From contig CM020509.1 of the NCBI GenBank assembly GCA_009823395.1, forward strand, positions 15,416,001 to 15,480,000: a DNA stretch of 64,000 nt, given 5' to 3'. Position 1 is the first letter of the stretch. Each line of letters starts with the position of its first letter. Positions 36,559 through 50,059 of this stretch are shown here, in pieces. The translations under genes were made by a program, and so were the position numbers. Under the pieces are notes generated by a model. It had not been told where the DNA came from, searched no databases, and was given only the letters and a program-made list of their open reading frames with translations. The stretch is from Thamnaconus septentrionalis (Eukaryota; Chordata; Actinopteri; Tetraodontiformes; Monacanthidae).

Positions 36559-38310
36559 GTGTACAGTGTGGACAATGTGGATAAGCAGGAATTAAAGAGA
36601 CAGCGTCTGCATACGGCAGTCGTCGAATAAATCATGTACTTTGGGCCAAGTGGAAGACGTTAATGTTTTGCGCACGTAGAAGTGGAAGTAGGCCACGTCC
36701 AAACACCGCAGGCCGACTCGGCCGCCGGGTTGTCTACACTTCCTGAAAGACGGCAGACGACACGCACGCACGCAAGACGCAGCTCCCCCTTCCCTTCCTG
36801 TGCGAAGCGCAGAGCAATTAGAACGAACGTCTCAGACACTCAGCCTCGCATCCGAATCCGTTGCATTCACAGCCGACGCGCCGCAGCATTTCCCCAATTA
36901 ATCCCCCTCGCTCAAAAACAGCCTCACTCCTTCCGCTGCTCCAGAAGAAAAAAGAGAAAAAATCTGTATGATTTCATCAGCGATACCCACAACAATCGCC
37001 ATTTTCCACCTTTCATTAGCTAGCTAGCTACGGGCTAAAAACAACAAAAAAAAAAAACAAATCTCTCTCTTTCTCAAACATCTGCCTGTTAACCAGCTCG
37101 AGTGAAAAGTCATATTGGATCAGACCCTCCCGCATCAAATGTTACTTGAAGGCGCATCATTTATTCATTTCAGCTGCTGACATCCAAAGCAACCCGCGCT
37201 AAACGGCGGCACTTTGAAAAACTAATCCTCTTCTGTGCCCAAACGGCGGCGACACGGGTGCAACCAGTAGCGGGTTGCTGAGGGAAAAAGAATATTATGT
37301 TCCTTTTACTCAGCATGAGCACAGATGAGACCAAAAGAAAGAAAGAAAATAAGCCAACCATGTTGTTGTTCTGTTGAGAGTCCTTGGAGCTTCGGTGACA
37401 AGCAAACACAACAATGGAGATGCCCCAGTGCCAGCTATAAAGCAAGAAAAATCACATGCGACTTCAAGGCCCTTCCCGGCATTTTTCTATAGACGTTTAA
37501 GAGCAATGCGACCAGGAGCCACGCTGGCGCGTCACCTTTTTAACAATATTTACCACCGCGGGAGACAAAAAAAAGCGCACTTTGCATAAATAGCGCCCCT
37601 GTGTAGGTAGCGTCTCTGTTTTTTTGTGCTTGTGTGTGTGGGTGATTTGTTTTGTCCTTTTCCTGTTTTATGAACTGGCAGTGACAAAAAAAAAAGGGTG
37701 AGATAAATCAACACAGCTTTTTTCACTCAGCGGGGATAAAAAAAAGAAAAGAAAAAAACAACCAGCGCGCGTGAGCATAAAAGCCGCAAAACTTCAATAC
37801 TCTGAGTTTTCAAGGATGACTATCATTTGAGGAGGCGGCGGGGTGCACGCATCTCGTGTTTTGTTGTGGAGCTCAACGGTATGGATGATGTAAATAATTT
37901 ACAGAAGCCCTTCAGATAAACCCAAACAGGGCGAGATGTTGCCATGACGTCTGCGAGACGCTGTGCAGACGTTTGGTTCGTCGTGCGTTTCGCTCCGCGA
38001 GTCAGCCGCCTCTGCGCAGGATTGAGTGCTTTAGATGTTACGATAAGAGGTGGCCTGTTTTATTTGCTTTCAAAGCAGGCAGGCAGGCGGGCTGATCTTG
38101 ATGAACTGGAGGCTGGGTTTGGTCTCCCGAGGGTTGGAGATGCTCATCACACACTTGGATTTTTTATTTTTTTTTATTTTAAACAGCCGCTACATTCTCT
38201 CTGCAACGTGGCTCAACCGCCCACCGGGCGAGTTCAGACAGAAGAGCAAAAAATATCAATTGGACACAATTTGTACCCATTTTCGGCGTGATTACAGTGC
38301 ATTTTGGTCA

Positions 38311-38340
38311 CGCGTTGTCATTTGACGCGTTGTCATTTGA
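38311..38340. repeat. 15-bp perfect tandem duplication
   Basis: The unit CGCGTTGTCATTTGA occurs twice head to tail. No other feature is attached to it. Confidence 0.9.
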
Positions 38341-39385
38341 TTTGTGGGACGCGACTCATGTTTTTGGGAAGTTAGCCTGCTCCCGCTCAGAATTCCTCGG
38401 TGGGATTCTCTTCCAATCATTATCAGAGGCAGTCGCTGCCAGAAGATTAGGTAGCTGCGGATGCCCGGGGCTGTAAATCTGGGCCAGGGGTTGTGTGGGA
38501 TGCTCAGATAAATGGGAAGGGCTTTGTTTTACTGCAGCATTGCACGTCTTAACTTTGGGCGTCCAGCAGGGATTTGGGAAATTTGCGACTGTCCTTGGGC
38601 CTCGCTCGCTCTTTGCAGCGGCAGCAGCTGCAGCAGCAGCTTTGAGTGGGGTTTGTGTCAGCCATGGCAACCCAAGATTACGTAAACAAAAAAAAAAAAA
38701 AAAAGCCAAAAAAACAAAAACAAAATCTATAAGAACCATTGAACAATGTATCCATGATGCACTGTTCTGGTCCCCTTTTCAAAATGTTAAGCATCATGTT
38801 ATTTTTGCACGGGTGCGGGTCTCTGAATCCCAGAGGATGCTGAGAATCTTTATGGAACGCAGTTGCACCTTCTGATCAAAAGCAAAGGGTAAACATTTTT
38901 CAAAGGAGCGCGTCCGACCCTCCCTCCCCGTCCCCCTCTCCCCCTTCTTTGCCTCTCAGGTCTTCAGCTCTGGAAGTCTTCTGAAGGATCCAACTAAAGA
39001 AAGACCTTTGCATGTGAAGCAGCTGTCTGTCATTGGTGCGCAGCAAAGCGTCAACGTGAAGGGAAAGTGGGCCACCGAGACACACAGCGCAATTATCCCC
39101 GAGGATATATGTCACTTTTCAGAGTGTCTTTTGTGATAAGGTTTTCTTCACTCGCACGTTATAATGTCTTCTCCCAGGAAGCACAGTCGGAGACAAGAGG
39201 TAAAAGAAATGACTTATTGGGTCAGCTCGAGGCTCCTCCCCCCCCGACGCGCTGATCGTGGCTCTGCTGGATAAATCCCATGCGTATATCACATGGTTTA
39301 ACCTCGGGTAGTCTTTGGGTACTGCATATGTCTCTGTGTGAACACACTGCTTCCATTTTCAAGCAACTTGACATGGGGAATTGAT

Positions 39386-40020
39386 CAGTGTTGCACATTT
39401 CTGGGAATTTTAACAGGAAAAATTCACAAAATCCATGGCTGGAACTTGAGTAACGCAAATATAGCTGGGGGAAACATACTGTAGCATAATCTTGACTAAA
39501 ACTACGAGATTTAATGCAAGTACACTTAGATATCCATGTTATTCCTCAACCACAGGGAGATTTAAGACCACGCCCACTAAATGCACCGTGACTTCTTCTT
39601 TAATCACATGCACAGAGGATTAGCTAAAAACCTGGAGGCCATACTTTAGAGTCCAATAGAATTGAAGCCACGCATTCAATCATTTCAAACATTTTACTGA
39701 TAAATAATAAGCGAAAAAACATGTTCATACAATAACTAATGAGCTGGTAGCTTTGATGCTAAAGTCAATGTATTACTTTTGCTTTTTTGTAAAAAAAAAA
39801 ATTGCAAAATAATGGGAAATGTTTTGTTTGTAAATACATCATTTCGAATGGTTTTCGGCTTGTGATGGAAACAGGATTATTTGTGTAAGATTGAGTTTGT
39901 CAAAATTACCCCAAATTTGCAATTTTCAATTTGGAATATTTCATACATTTCCTATGTTTCCTAAAGCTTAACTCCGAATGGAAAGTGTCAGGGAAAATTC
40001 TCACCCTTTTTGCAATCCTG
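39386..40020. mobile_element. Probable degenerate MITE
   Basis: The left end CAGTGTTGCACATTTCTGGG (then AATTTT) and the inverted right end CAGGATTGCAAAAAGGGTGA (then GAATTTTCCC) are imperfectly related. The interior, with AAAATTC and CCATGGCTGGAA, resembles a fish repeat I recall. No convincing target-site duplication was found and no coding frame is present, so the boundaries are tentative. Confidence 0.4.
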
Positions 40021-43000
40021 AAAATGGAGTAAAGCAGTATTCCGACTAACAGATGGGCATAACTCAACTGTAAGCATTCCTTCGCAGGCTGAAAATCAAT
40101 TAAAACTTCTTGGATTTAGTTTAAGATTTGACGGTTCGGTCAACAAGTTCAGATGTTCAGATTCTATACAGAATACTACTCTTCCAAAGTAAAAGCAAAT
40201 TACCCCATTCAACATTTCACTATTATATAACCTGGCACTGGACTGTCACAAAGCCTCACCTATTAACGCTCATTTTCACTGTTTACCTTTGAATTTTCCA
40301 TCCTTGGGTTTTGCGACGGTGCCGCCGCACAATGCGTGTGCAGCAGATCTACATCCAAAGTGGATGTGATTAAAGAGAATAGGAGACGAGAATTCAAGTA
40401 AATTCATGGGTGTCAGAACGCGTTGAATCATTTAGTAATTTTCAACATGGCAGGGAGATCTGCCTCCATCAAACATCTTCACATGAAAGCGGGAGTGCGG
40501 AACAACTCTGGGATACAGATCAGTAGAATTTGTATTCTGCTTGTTGTTACTGCAAAAAAATAAAATAGAGAAGAAGAAGTAGCCACGATTGTCCACATCA
40601 TAAATAACAACAAAAAAAAAGGGTGGATTCTTCTGTTTGACTGGCTCCTCCAAACCCGGAGCTCACTTGTCAGGCTTATCCCGGCTTACCTTTCTCCAAC
40701 CGAACCATTTTCCTCTTGTTCCGTTCCGATCGCGCCCCTTCCCGCTGCCCTTGCTCTTATCCTCCCTGATCCTCTCTCCATTTCTGCTACTCTCGCAGAA
40801 CCATCTCCTTCCAACGCTATCATTTCGCTCTCTCTCGCCTGCTTTCGGAACTCAACTGCCCACCACTATTATGTCATCCGACACCTGTACTTGAGCCAAA
40901 TTGTAATTCACAGCCAAAGGACCCGCGTGGACAGAAAGTCCAAAAAGGAAAAAATCCAGACTTTCCACTGCTGGCTGCTGGACTACTGTAGCCTGTGGAA
41001 ACACACTATGAGAATAAGGCAGCTGCAAAATGCACATCCCATATAAAAAAAACAGGGTCTATGAATAATATGTGATTATGGATTTTTTTTTTAAGAGCAC
41101 AATTTGGGCGTTTGTCAAAAAAAAAAAAAAAAACAAAATACCCAAATCTGTGCTACTTAAAGGATCAGAACGTTGCCTAAAGGATCCCTCCGGCCGTATG
41201 CTGTCACCCACATGGCCAAAACTTTTTCCTTTTTTTTTTTTTTCAAAATCAAAAACCGACAAAAAAAGCCACAGAAAAAAAGAAAAAAAAACCTCCAGCT
41301 TTCCATCCTTTCATCCTTCAACCGTGTTGACACAAACTCGCAGCCCACATCCACCATCCAGAGCTGCCATCTTGGGAGAGGGAGCCGCGGAGCTATTACT
41401 GTAATGACCCAGATTTCCAGGTGAATCTGGACCTGTATCAATGGATGGCTAACGAGCTCGCTGCAAGCCAGTCAAAGGGAAAATAACGGGTCAATCATTT
41501 GACGCGTGCCGTCAAAGGGAATTTTCAAACAATCAATATGCTTAACGTCCAATTATTTGAGCTGCGGGAGCCGCGCAGAGGAGCATCCTCGCCTTTTAAA
41601 ACGCAATCAATTTCAGGGGGAGGAAAAACTCCCCCACCGCCACCACCACCCACCATCCCACCCCACCCGTCCCACAACTCTATTCACTCGCTCATTTCCT
41701 TTCTTGCTAATTTCGTCAGATTAATATCAAGCCAATTTCCTGGAGCCTGTTCTTACACGTGGCATGACGACGGTATCGTTGGAAGGGGAGCCGTGTAATT
41801 ATTGCGGAGAACGGCTTCTTTCTGGGAGGAACGCAGGCACAGATGGGCCCTCTCCCGAGTTTATGCGGGAGGAGTTTCGTCCCCGCGCTCAAAGGCTGCC
41901 CAGGTAGCTGCGCCAAGCTGGCGTGAGATTAAAATAGACGGCGGTCAGGAGCAGGTCAGCACCAGAATAAAAAAAAACCCACAGGAGCAAAAAAAGGTAG
42001 CTGTTTTACGCTGTCGTTGAAGTGCGTTTAGAAAGCTTTCACACTCTCAAACAGCGTTGATGTAAAAAAAAAAAAAAATACTATGACTATGTTCGCTATG
42101 TTCGCTTCATACCTTTCGAGAGGTGAAGTTTGCTGAGGACACGACAGAGTGAGGCGGACATTCATCAAAGGGCTGACAGACAGACAGGCAGCCACTCACT
42201 CTGACTGAGACAACAAAACACTCTTTCCTCACGTGCAGGCGCCCATAGCCTGCAGTGCTCAGGTGCTCTTCATCAGTCAAGGCAGCGCAGCGAGCAACAT
42301 CCACATCCTAGCTGGACTTTTAGGAGACCCGCACGATTCAATCACTCCTTGTCCGGCTATTAAAACTCAAGTTTTGCCCTACATTCAAACATAAAAAATG
42401 ATTGTCTTGGGCCAAAAGATAACGGCTGAAATTAAGAGATTTACTATTTCTCCATTATGGTTATGCCTTGGCTATAAAAAACAGAAAATAAGAGCAACAG
42501 CAGAAACGGGAGCATTAAATAAACAAAGGGAGGAAAAAAAAGAAGGCAAGAGACTTGGTTCTTATTTCCAGGTGCAGAATGAAAAGCTACACGGCTCACA
42601 CGGGGACGGAGCAGGAGCCCGGTGGCAGTAAGATGAAAATGATTGAGCCCTCAAAGTCCTTTACATTTATGGGGCACATAATATTTTATTTGGCCTCCAG
42701 GATTCTCAGAAGCCAGAACAGTGAGATAAACCAGAATCACTGCCTCAAGGTTGCACAGCCTCCACACAGCAGCCGGAGCCGCCGCCACTGCCTCCACTGC
42801 CTCCACTGTCCATGCACGCTTATAAAGACGCTGGTGGTTCGACCTACATGGGTTGTTCCCAGCGGCGGCTGCCAATCCTGGTGTTTTATAAAGCAGGTTG
42901 GCTGATGGCTGTTGTATAATCTGAACACCACTTGTGTTTTGCATCTTCAAAAAAAAAAAATGCTTTAAAGTCAACGAATGAGAAACAAACTTGCTGAAAC

Positions 43001-44103
43001 TCAACAAGCCTTTAATCACGAAGTCTTTATTATTCTCAATAAAACTGTCTACGAGCTAAACTGTCAAAACAACAGGAATTAGACACTAGTGGCAGCAGTT
43101 TGATAAACTGGCATTGACATTCTTACTGGACAAAAACAAAACCTGTGAACTTGCAGACGGTGGGCCTACTGGGCAGATTGTCAAACTGCCAAAGATCGGC
43201 CTGCTGATTAGCAATCAACCTGTTTATTTGTATTTAATGAAAGCTTACTCACATGGTTGACAGTTAATCTAAGACTTAGTTGGAGGAAAATATATACAAC
43301 TGCGGTGAAACGGTGCTACAAAAAAATCATGTTGAGCTTTTTGTTCCATCAAAAATTCTTCCTAAAAATAAACGTTCCCGAAACCAACAAACCTGGGAGC
43401 CAGATCACAACGTCTAATCACTCACACAGACATCTCCCATCAAACTGCTTTTATGAATTTCCATTGTGTCATTCTGAGCCAACAACAGCCTCTACACACG
43501 GTCGCCATTTTAAAGTAGCCATGATTCATCCCACTGGTTCAAGGGAACTAACGCAGCTGTTTCACACTGGAGAGAGGGAGAGAGACACCCAACGCATTAT
43601 ACATCCAGATTTTCTGTTGGCTGTCTAACACATTTGGTTACCGTCCAATATTACGTGTCAGTGCACTTAAAATGCACAAAGCCGGGGGAGAGCCTCTTGG
43701 CTGGAAACAACACAGAGTGAAACCGAGAGGTGGTTTGATGGGAACTGTGCCACTTCTTTAGCATGACCATGGAATTCTCATCAGAATGCAGTGGATGCCT
43801 TACTTGAAAAAAAAATATGGCCCTTAAAAGTAAATACATGCTCATGAACCAGGAGGAAGACCTTAACAAAATAAAAGCCTCAGAGATTGGTGGCAGACAA
43901 GGGAATAGTGCTAGACCTGATAGTGCTGGAGTGATAGAAAGAAAAAAGAAAGGACAGAAGGAAGAAGAGGGATGACACCGATTTTGAACTCCGTGTCGGC
44001 TCTCGGCTCTGAGATAAAGAGAAGAATGACTGGAGAGAAAAAGGAACTGTGCGTCTACTCAGAGTGCAGGGGTCTGTGACTTCATGATGGCCAACCAGTG
44101 GCA

Positions 44104-44133
44104 GTGTGTGTGTGTTTGTGTGTGTGTTGAAAG

Positions 44134-44175
<42 letters not shown>
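44104..44175. repeat. Adjacent (GT)n and (GA)n microsatellites
   Basis: (GT)n at 44104-44128 is followed by (GA)n at 44137-44175. A separate interrupted (CA)n lies at 44309-44365. Confidence 0.93.
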
Positions 44176-44177
<2 letters not shown>

Positions 44178-45110
44178 GGGGGAGGAAGGCTCTCAATTAA
44201 TCTCTTGCATTACAGCAGTCATTTTCACTCTCTCCATCACCGGCAGCATGTGCTCGGTGAGATTTAAAATATTTAAATCTGTAATCTGTCAGCATTATGA
44301 GGTTAGCGCGCACACACACACACACACACTGAAATGCACGCACACACACACACACACACACACACTGGCAGGCCCGGTGTCCAATCCGTCACCGCGCTAT
44401 TCCCCCTTTTCACGCGCCACTCGCCGCATACATCACGGCAACCCCGACGCGGCCTTTTGTAGTCCTGCCTTGTACAGACTTTGTGGCTGGTGTCTGTAAT
44501 TTCTCAAGAGCCAAACAAGCGTGCTGCCGGACCCCGGGAGAAAAATTAAGGCTAATGCGCACAGCTGAGGGAAAGGGGGGACGGCGAAGAAAGAAAAACA
44601 CACACACGCACGCACACAAGTTGTGGCATGAGGAAACCTCTAATTGTTTCCCTTGTGTAATGGACCCAGTGACTCGGGATGATCGTTCTTGTTCTTCTAC
44701 TACGGCTAAACCGGCATTCATTATTGATTCGCTTGGAACGCACGCTAGCGCGACACGGTCCCCTGGGCGCCGCGGCCGGGTTCGCGGTTGCATCACGTGG
44801 CGGCAGCGGCAGCGGGGGATAGCGGCGCAAAACAGTGCCGCATTGTCCGAAGCCCACTAATAACCCAAGAATAAATGAACGTAATGGGATTAGAGCTCCG
44901 ACGACTGTGACCCATACAGCGCGCGAATATTAGGTTGATGGAAGACACTCCAACGTCGCCCATTTAGCCGGCTCCATGTCATGTCTTCATGCGACAGGCT
45001 TTTACTAAGCTCCTTAAGAGCCTGCCCCCGGGGGACCAGGAGGGGTTGTGGGGGGGGCTGCTGGAGGTACTGGCTCAAGCCTTATCTTCACTCATTTAGC
45101 CGGCGAATTA

Positions 45111-45138
45111 GCGGGTCCGGCCTCCTGCCCGGACCCGC
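45111..45138. other. Perfect GC-rich hairpin (10-bp stem, 8-nt loop)
   Basis: GCGGGTCCGG is followed after CCTCCTGC by its exact reverse complement CCGGACCCGC. It lies in a CpG-rich part of the putative first intron. No T-run follows on either strand, and no function is assigned. Confidence 0.8.
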
Positions 45139-46397
45139 ACGACGTTAAGGAAGTGAGGGGAGAAAGGGGCTCTGGCGAGCGCTGGCTCCGACATGGAGCC
45201 GCCATACTGATGGGTGGGGTTGGGGGCATGGCGGGGGGCGGGGATGTTGGAGGGGGGGATACAGGCTGCCACATCAACTATAGCCGGACTGGAAATGTTC
45301 ATCCCCTGGATTAAAAATAAAATAAAAAAAACTAAAAAAAAACTGTTGATTTGCTGTCACTTGTGGCGGGACATTCTTAAGGTGGATTAAGCAATTTGAA
45401 TCAGGCGGATTAAGGTGAACTTTCCGCTGGAAAAACAAACAGCGGCCCTGTCACGGCGCGGGGTTAAGGAAGAATGACTGCTTCTTTGTTGGTTTTAACG
45501 CCGCCGCCTTAAACATCTCCTTCGCCGCAAACAATTTGAATATCAAACGAGACAGTTTTTGTGTGTTTTTTATTTCTTTTTTTTTTCCAAAGCGGGTGAT
45601 GCGCGCCGCCGTAATCGGATCTCGTCCGCTAATTGGACAGGAAGCCGACTGACACATGGCGACGCGTTGCTCGATGGGGAAACAAATCATCATTTCTAAT
45701 TGCAGCCCGCCGAGCGCGGCGACACCTGCCGAGAGATCAAATCAATGCCACGCAAACAAACGTTTTGCAACTTGATCCTTTTCCCCGCGACGCAGCTGGA
45801 GATCGAGACCCTCCACCCACAAACCCCACTAATCTCGCCGCCTCCCTAAAGATGCATTTTTCCAAAGTAAAAAGCCGGGAGGCCTTTTAAATGGCTCGTC
45901 CACACTTCTGCACAGGCAGCTGGTGGAACCCCTGGCTTGAACTGCACCACCAGCACCACCACCACCGTCCACGTATGACTGAGTGCAAATTGTCTCGTTA
46001 TTAAATAAATAATAAACAGACAACTTCTGGCAGACGCTGAGCGGAGACATACTGTGTGACATCTGCTTTGTAGTTAGCATGGCGATGTCCAAAAGAATCT
46101 TGTTTACTAAGCAGACGTTGGTCTTTGGCAGGGAAACCTGGTAGTCAGGGGAGATGTTTTTTGGGCCACGAATGATGTAAAAATGTCTGCTGAATATGCT
46201 ATGCGCACGGAGTCTTGAGGCGTATTCTCTGCGCCTCAGGCCAAAACCATTTTGTTCGGCAAACAAAGATGCTTTCATCTTTTCACAGATTTACTAAATC
46301 TGTCTTATTCATTATTAAAACAAGCAATAAAAGTCAACGGCGTGGATGGCTGCTGCCACTGCAGTATTTGAGGGGGACAAACAATCCAGGCGATTGT

Positions 46398-46398
46398 T

Positions 46399-46437
<39 letters not shown>

Positions 46438-46451
46438 TCTATTTATTTATT
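46398..46451. repeat. (TTTA)n tetranucleotide repeat
   Basis: About thirteen TTTA units occur with one TC interruption, in the putative first intron. Confidence 0.95.
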
Positions 46452-47703
46452 TTTTGGACAGTCCAACACAGAAGGTGAAAGTTAATGCCTGCGAAAGTGA
46501 ATCCTCCCGAGAGAATGCGAGGAGACGAGTTCATCCACCTTCATTAGACACTGTACTCGGCTGCGACGCGCCGCTTGCTTTTGGCCGCCCAGCGGTGCCG
46601 CGGCAGCGTCGGGCGGACGCACACGGCACACCCCAGGGGCGCTTTGAATCATTTACATTTTAAGTGGGAGCAACGTAAGGACTGAATTGTCCCCCCAAAA
46701 TGAATCTTTTCCGCTTCTGCACCAAACCAGCGGCACAAAGTCTTTCGGGCCGTTTGGCGAAACAGTCCGTCAGCATCGTTCATAAATTATCAGCAAAAAA
46801 AAAAAACACATCTGCTTCCAAAGTCTTGCACTCCCCTCCTCCGCCTCCCCCACCGTCTTATTTTTTTTCCCATGCGCGACAAATCAAGTGCTGCGGCGAT
46901 GACAGTCGTTTCCTTGGGCGCAGGACAGCCGCTGATAGGACATATTTTTCAGAAGGTCAGAGGTATCCATTTGGGAAATTATTCCACTCGCCGCCTCCCG
47001 CCGCTTCGAGACAACACGTCGAAAAACAAGATGAGGAATATTAGAAAACACAAACAACCTTCCGCAGCAAAAAAAAAAATAAAAAAAAAAATACCCCGCC
47101 TGCAGGGCAACGCAACCTTCCGCACGCACGCGGCCCGGCGCGCTCATTCTCCCCTCGACGTGAGAGCAAATAAGCCAGAGCGCTGAAAGCCCAAGAACAA
47201 GAGGCCTCCTGGGCCGGAGACCAACGAGTGGCTCATCCATGTTAAGTCGGGCCAAGGCGGACTCGGGTGGATTCACTTTAGGTCTGAGAGAAGCCTCACT
47301 GACCTTTGCAGGCGGCCGGGGAGTCTCGCGGAGCTTCCTTTGAGCAGCCCGGAGACTTCGCCGGGGTAAACAGCAGACTCACTTCCTGCCGCGCTTCGGA
47401 AAAAAAGATTCTGAGTGGGCTCGGCTGTGATCACATGCTGATCACTCCTCAATAGCCCCGGCTATTCCCCGCTTAGTAAGTGTGGCAATGAACAAAATGA
47501 GGCAGTCTCTCCTGGCGTTTGGCATTTTTTTCTTTTTTCTTTTTTCTTCTTGCGGCAGCTGGGAGGCAAAAGCTCTCAGAGAGTAAGCTTGGGAAAAAAA
47601 AAATATGAGTGAAGACTGGATATTAAACCAGCAGGGAATATGAAAAATAGGACTATGCCGGACTGTTGTATAAAAACTTGGAGAGCTGCAGATATAATCC
47701 ACA

Positions 47704-47727
47704 CAGCAGCAGCAGCAGCAGCAGCAG
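47704..47727. repeat. (CAG)n repeat
   Basis: Eight CAG units occur in intron sequence with no associated coding exon. Confidence 0.92.
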
Positions 47728-48886
47728 AATGCATCATAGTTAGACGTGCACTAAAGGCACACGTTCCAAATAAATGAATACCTTTTTTCCCCCCGTGCAA
47801 AGAGTAACAACCAAATTATAAGGGGTAGGTTTCGCGGTTCTGTGTGTTTGCTGGCTAATGCATGTGTGTTATCGCCAGCCATTAAGGGCCCCTCTCATCA
47901 ATACGGTGCCAAATATATGAGGCGGGGATCAATTCCTAAATGCTTCCTGCTTCAGGGACATTGCTTATTCAGCCAATCACCGTGACAACTCCTGCTTGAC
48001 ATTTTCACCCTCCCGGCCACCCGCCCCCGCCCCCCACCAACACCCCCACCCCCGCTCCCTCTTTTTCGGAATCCGGCTCTCTCGGCTAATTATTCGTCCT
48101 ACCGCAGCCGCCGACGACTACAATGAGGCTATTTATTCCCCCGCCCCGGCCGACCATGTGTCCGGGAATCTCACAAAAAAAACACAAGACGCGAGACACC
48201 CCGCAGGACCGTCGGTCGCTGGTTTAAATTTAACACAGCCTCGCTGTCTGTCGAGGCTGCCTGTGCCTGTGCCTGTGCCAGGCGTCGTAGCAGTGGCAGC
48301 GCCGGAAGATGAGAAAGTGAGGTTGTGTGTCCCACGCATGCACACACGAACACACACAACGGAAACAGAACTGGTGCTGGAAAAGGATGTGTGCCATTAA
48401 AGGGCTCCTTCATAGGCCTCGGCATCAGAGTGGAGGAGCCGTGACGGGACATCATGAAATATCGCTTCCAATATTCATAAAGGGATCGTCTAATGGTCTA
48501 ATATAAATGCCGCCGTCGTCGCCCTCAATAACAAATCCATCATTACATGCAAAAAGCCCTCCCTCCCATTAGTTCCATGCTCTGCCACCGTTGGCTGGTC
48601 AGAATGTGGCAGAGAAACTGTCAGAGGAAGAGGAGGAGGAGGAGGAGGAGGGACAAGGCGGAAGTGGCTCGGCGTGTGGCACGTTCTCCTGCCCCTCACC
48701 TCCAGCAGATGGACGGAGGGCAAAGAAGGACTGTGAACTAGAGGCGGCAGACCCCCCCCCCGGCACTGTGGAATCCTTGATCGGGCTATTTGGTCGACTA
48801 ATTCCGCGGTTAACTTTTGCGCGTGTCTGCGGGGGGCTTACCATTTAACTAGCCGTGGGGTTATATGTATGTGTGTTTGTGTGAGC

Positions 48887-49011
<125 letters not shown>

Positions 49012-49279
49012 CCATCACGCAGACAGGATGTCTTTATGCCCGAGTAACAAGTGCCTGGAACGATTACAACCGACCTGTCGGGGTTGTTTTTTTCTCCGCA
49101 CCCCCACCCTTCCCTCCCTCCATCCATCTCCTGCCTCCCTCTCCTTTCCCCGCGTGCAGCGTGGATGTGCTCTCACGCGCGACGCGTGCGGGACTGAGCG
49201 CACACACGCAAACACTGTTAATCCAGTATCTCAAACGGGGGCGTGGGGCGCGGTGGGCTGGTGGGTGTTCCGCTGAAGT

Positions 49280-49306
49280 AATGATAATAATACTAACAAT
49301 AATAAC

Positions 49307-49352
<46 letters not shown>
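49280..49352. repeat. (AAT)n trinucleotide repeat
   Basis: ATAATA units, degenerate at the left and pure at the right, lie just inside the putative first intron. Confidence 0.94.
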
Positions 49353-49353
<1 letters not shown>

Positions 49354-49576
49354 ATTAAAAATAAAAACACAGAGACGCGTTGTGGAAGTGGAAACGCGCG
49401 CACCGCAAACATTGCGCCACCAAAACAAGCGGGGCTCGCTTCGTGCGCGCAAAAAAAAGATACAAGTAGCAAGGTGTCCCCTCGTTACCCCAACAGCCCC
49501 CCTCCCAGCAGCCCAAGCATTTACGCAGGCTACAGCGCCCCTGTATGTGTTCATTAAGCCTGATGGAAGAACTCAC

Positions 49577-49950
49577 CTTCTTTGCCGAGACGTAAATCCC
49601 CCCATGTCTTGTTTTTTTCCTCCTCTCCTGTTCTTAATTTCTCTCTGGGAAATTTCTGTGGGCTCTTCACTTGCGGCGGCAGCCTGTGCACGTAATCCAA
49701 ATATCCGAGTGGCGAGCTTGTGTTTTTCTCTTCTTCTTCTTCTTATTTTCTCCTCCTCTATGTTCTTTCAGTGGCTTTGGCGACCTCCGTGGGAAGCCGG
49801 CGCGGCTCTCCGCATCCTCGTCAGTGCGCTGTCATCCTAAACTCGCCGTAGTCCGCCTCTGCCGCCTCTGTTGCCGCTGTCTGTCCTCCCGGTGCGTCCC
49901 CGCTGCCTCCCTCTGCCTCCACTATCCGGCTCAGCGCCGAGCCGACGCGA
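49577..49950 (-). other. nlgn3: Candidate non-coding first exon of nlgn3 (5'UTR)
   Basis: On the minus strand a CpG-rich segment (about 49780-49990) leads into a purine-rich leader and ends CGGCAAAGAAG followed by a strong donor GTGAGTTC (49569-49576). This is the only segment I found that combines a CpG-rich start, a leader and a good donor in the direction of the gene. Splicing onto 23209 would create an upstream ORF starting at an ATG 29 nt before the donor and ending 10 nt into exon 2. The transcription start is not defined; 49950 is a round estimate based on the CCAAT box at 50001-50006. It is an inference from sequence alone. Other first exons further right or inside the intron remain possible. 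Confidence 0.42.
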
Positions 49951-50000
49951 GCTTGGCAGGGAGCGCGCAGCGCGGCCCCGGCTCTGCGTGCGAGAGCGCC

Positions 50001-50034
50001 GATTGGAGACGGAGACAGAGAGTTACTAGGTAAC
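50001..50034 (-). promoter_or_regulatory. Candidate nlgn3 promoter elements: CCAAT box and X-box palindrome
   Basis: On the minus strand CCAATC lies at 50001-50006, and just upstream the palindromic GTTACCTAGTAAC lies at 50022-50034. The latter fits the RFX X-box consensus (GTNRCC, short spacer, RGYAAC). Both sit at the upstream edge of the CpG-rich segment that would start the candidate first exon. The motifs are seen; promoter function is inferred. Confidence 0.4.
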
Positions 50035-50059
50035 CAAGGGAGCACGCATTGTAACATGA

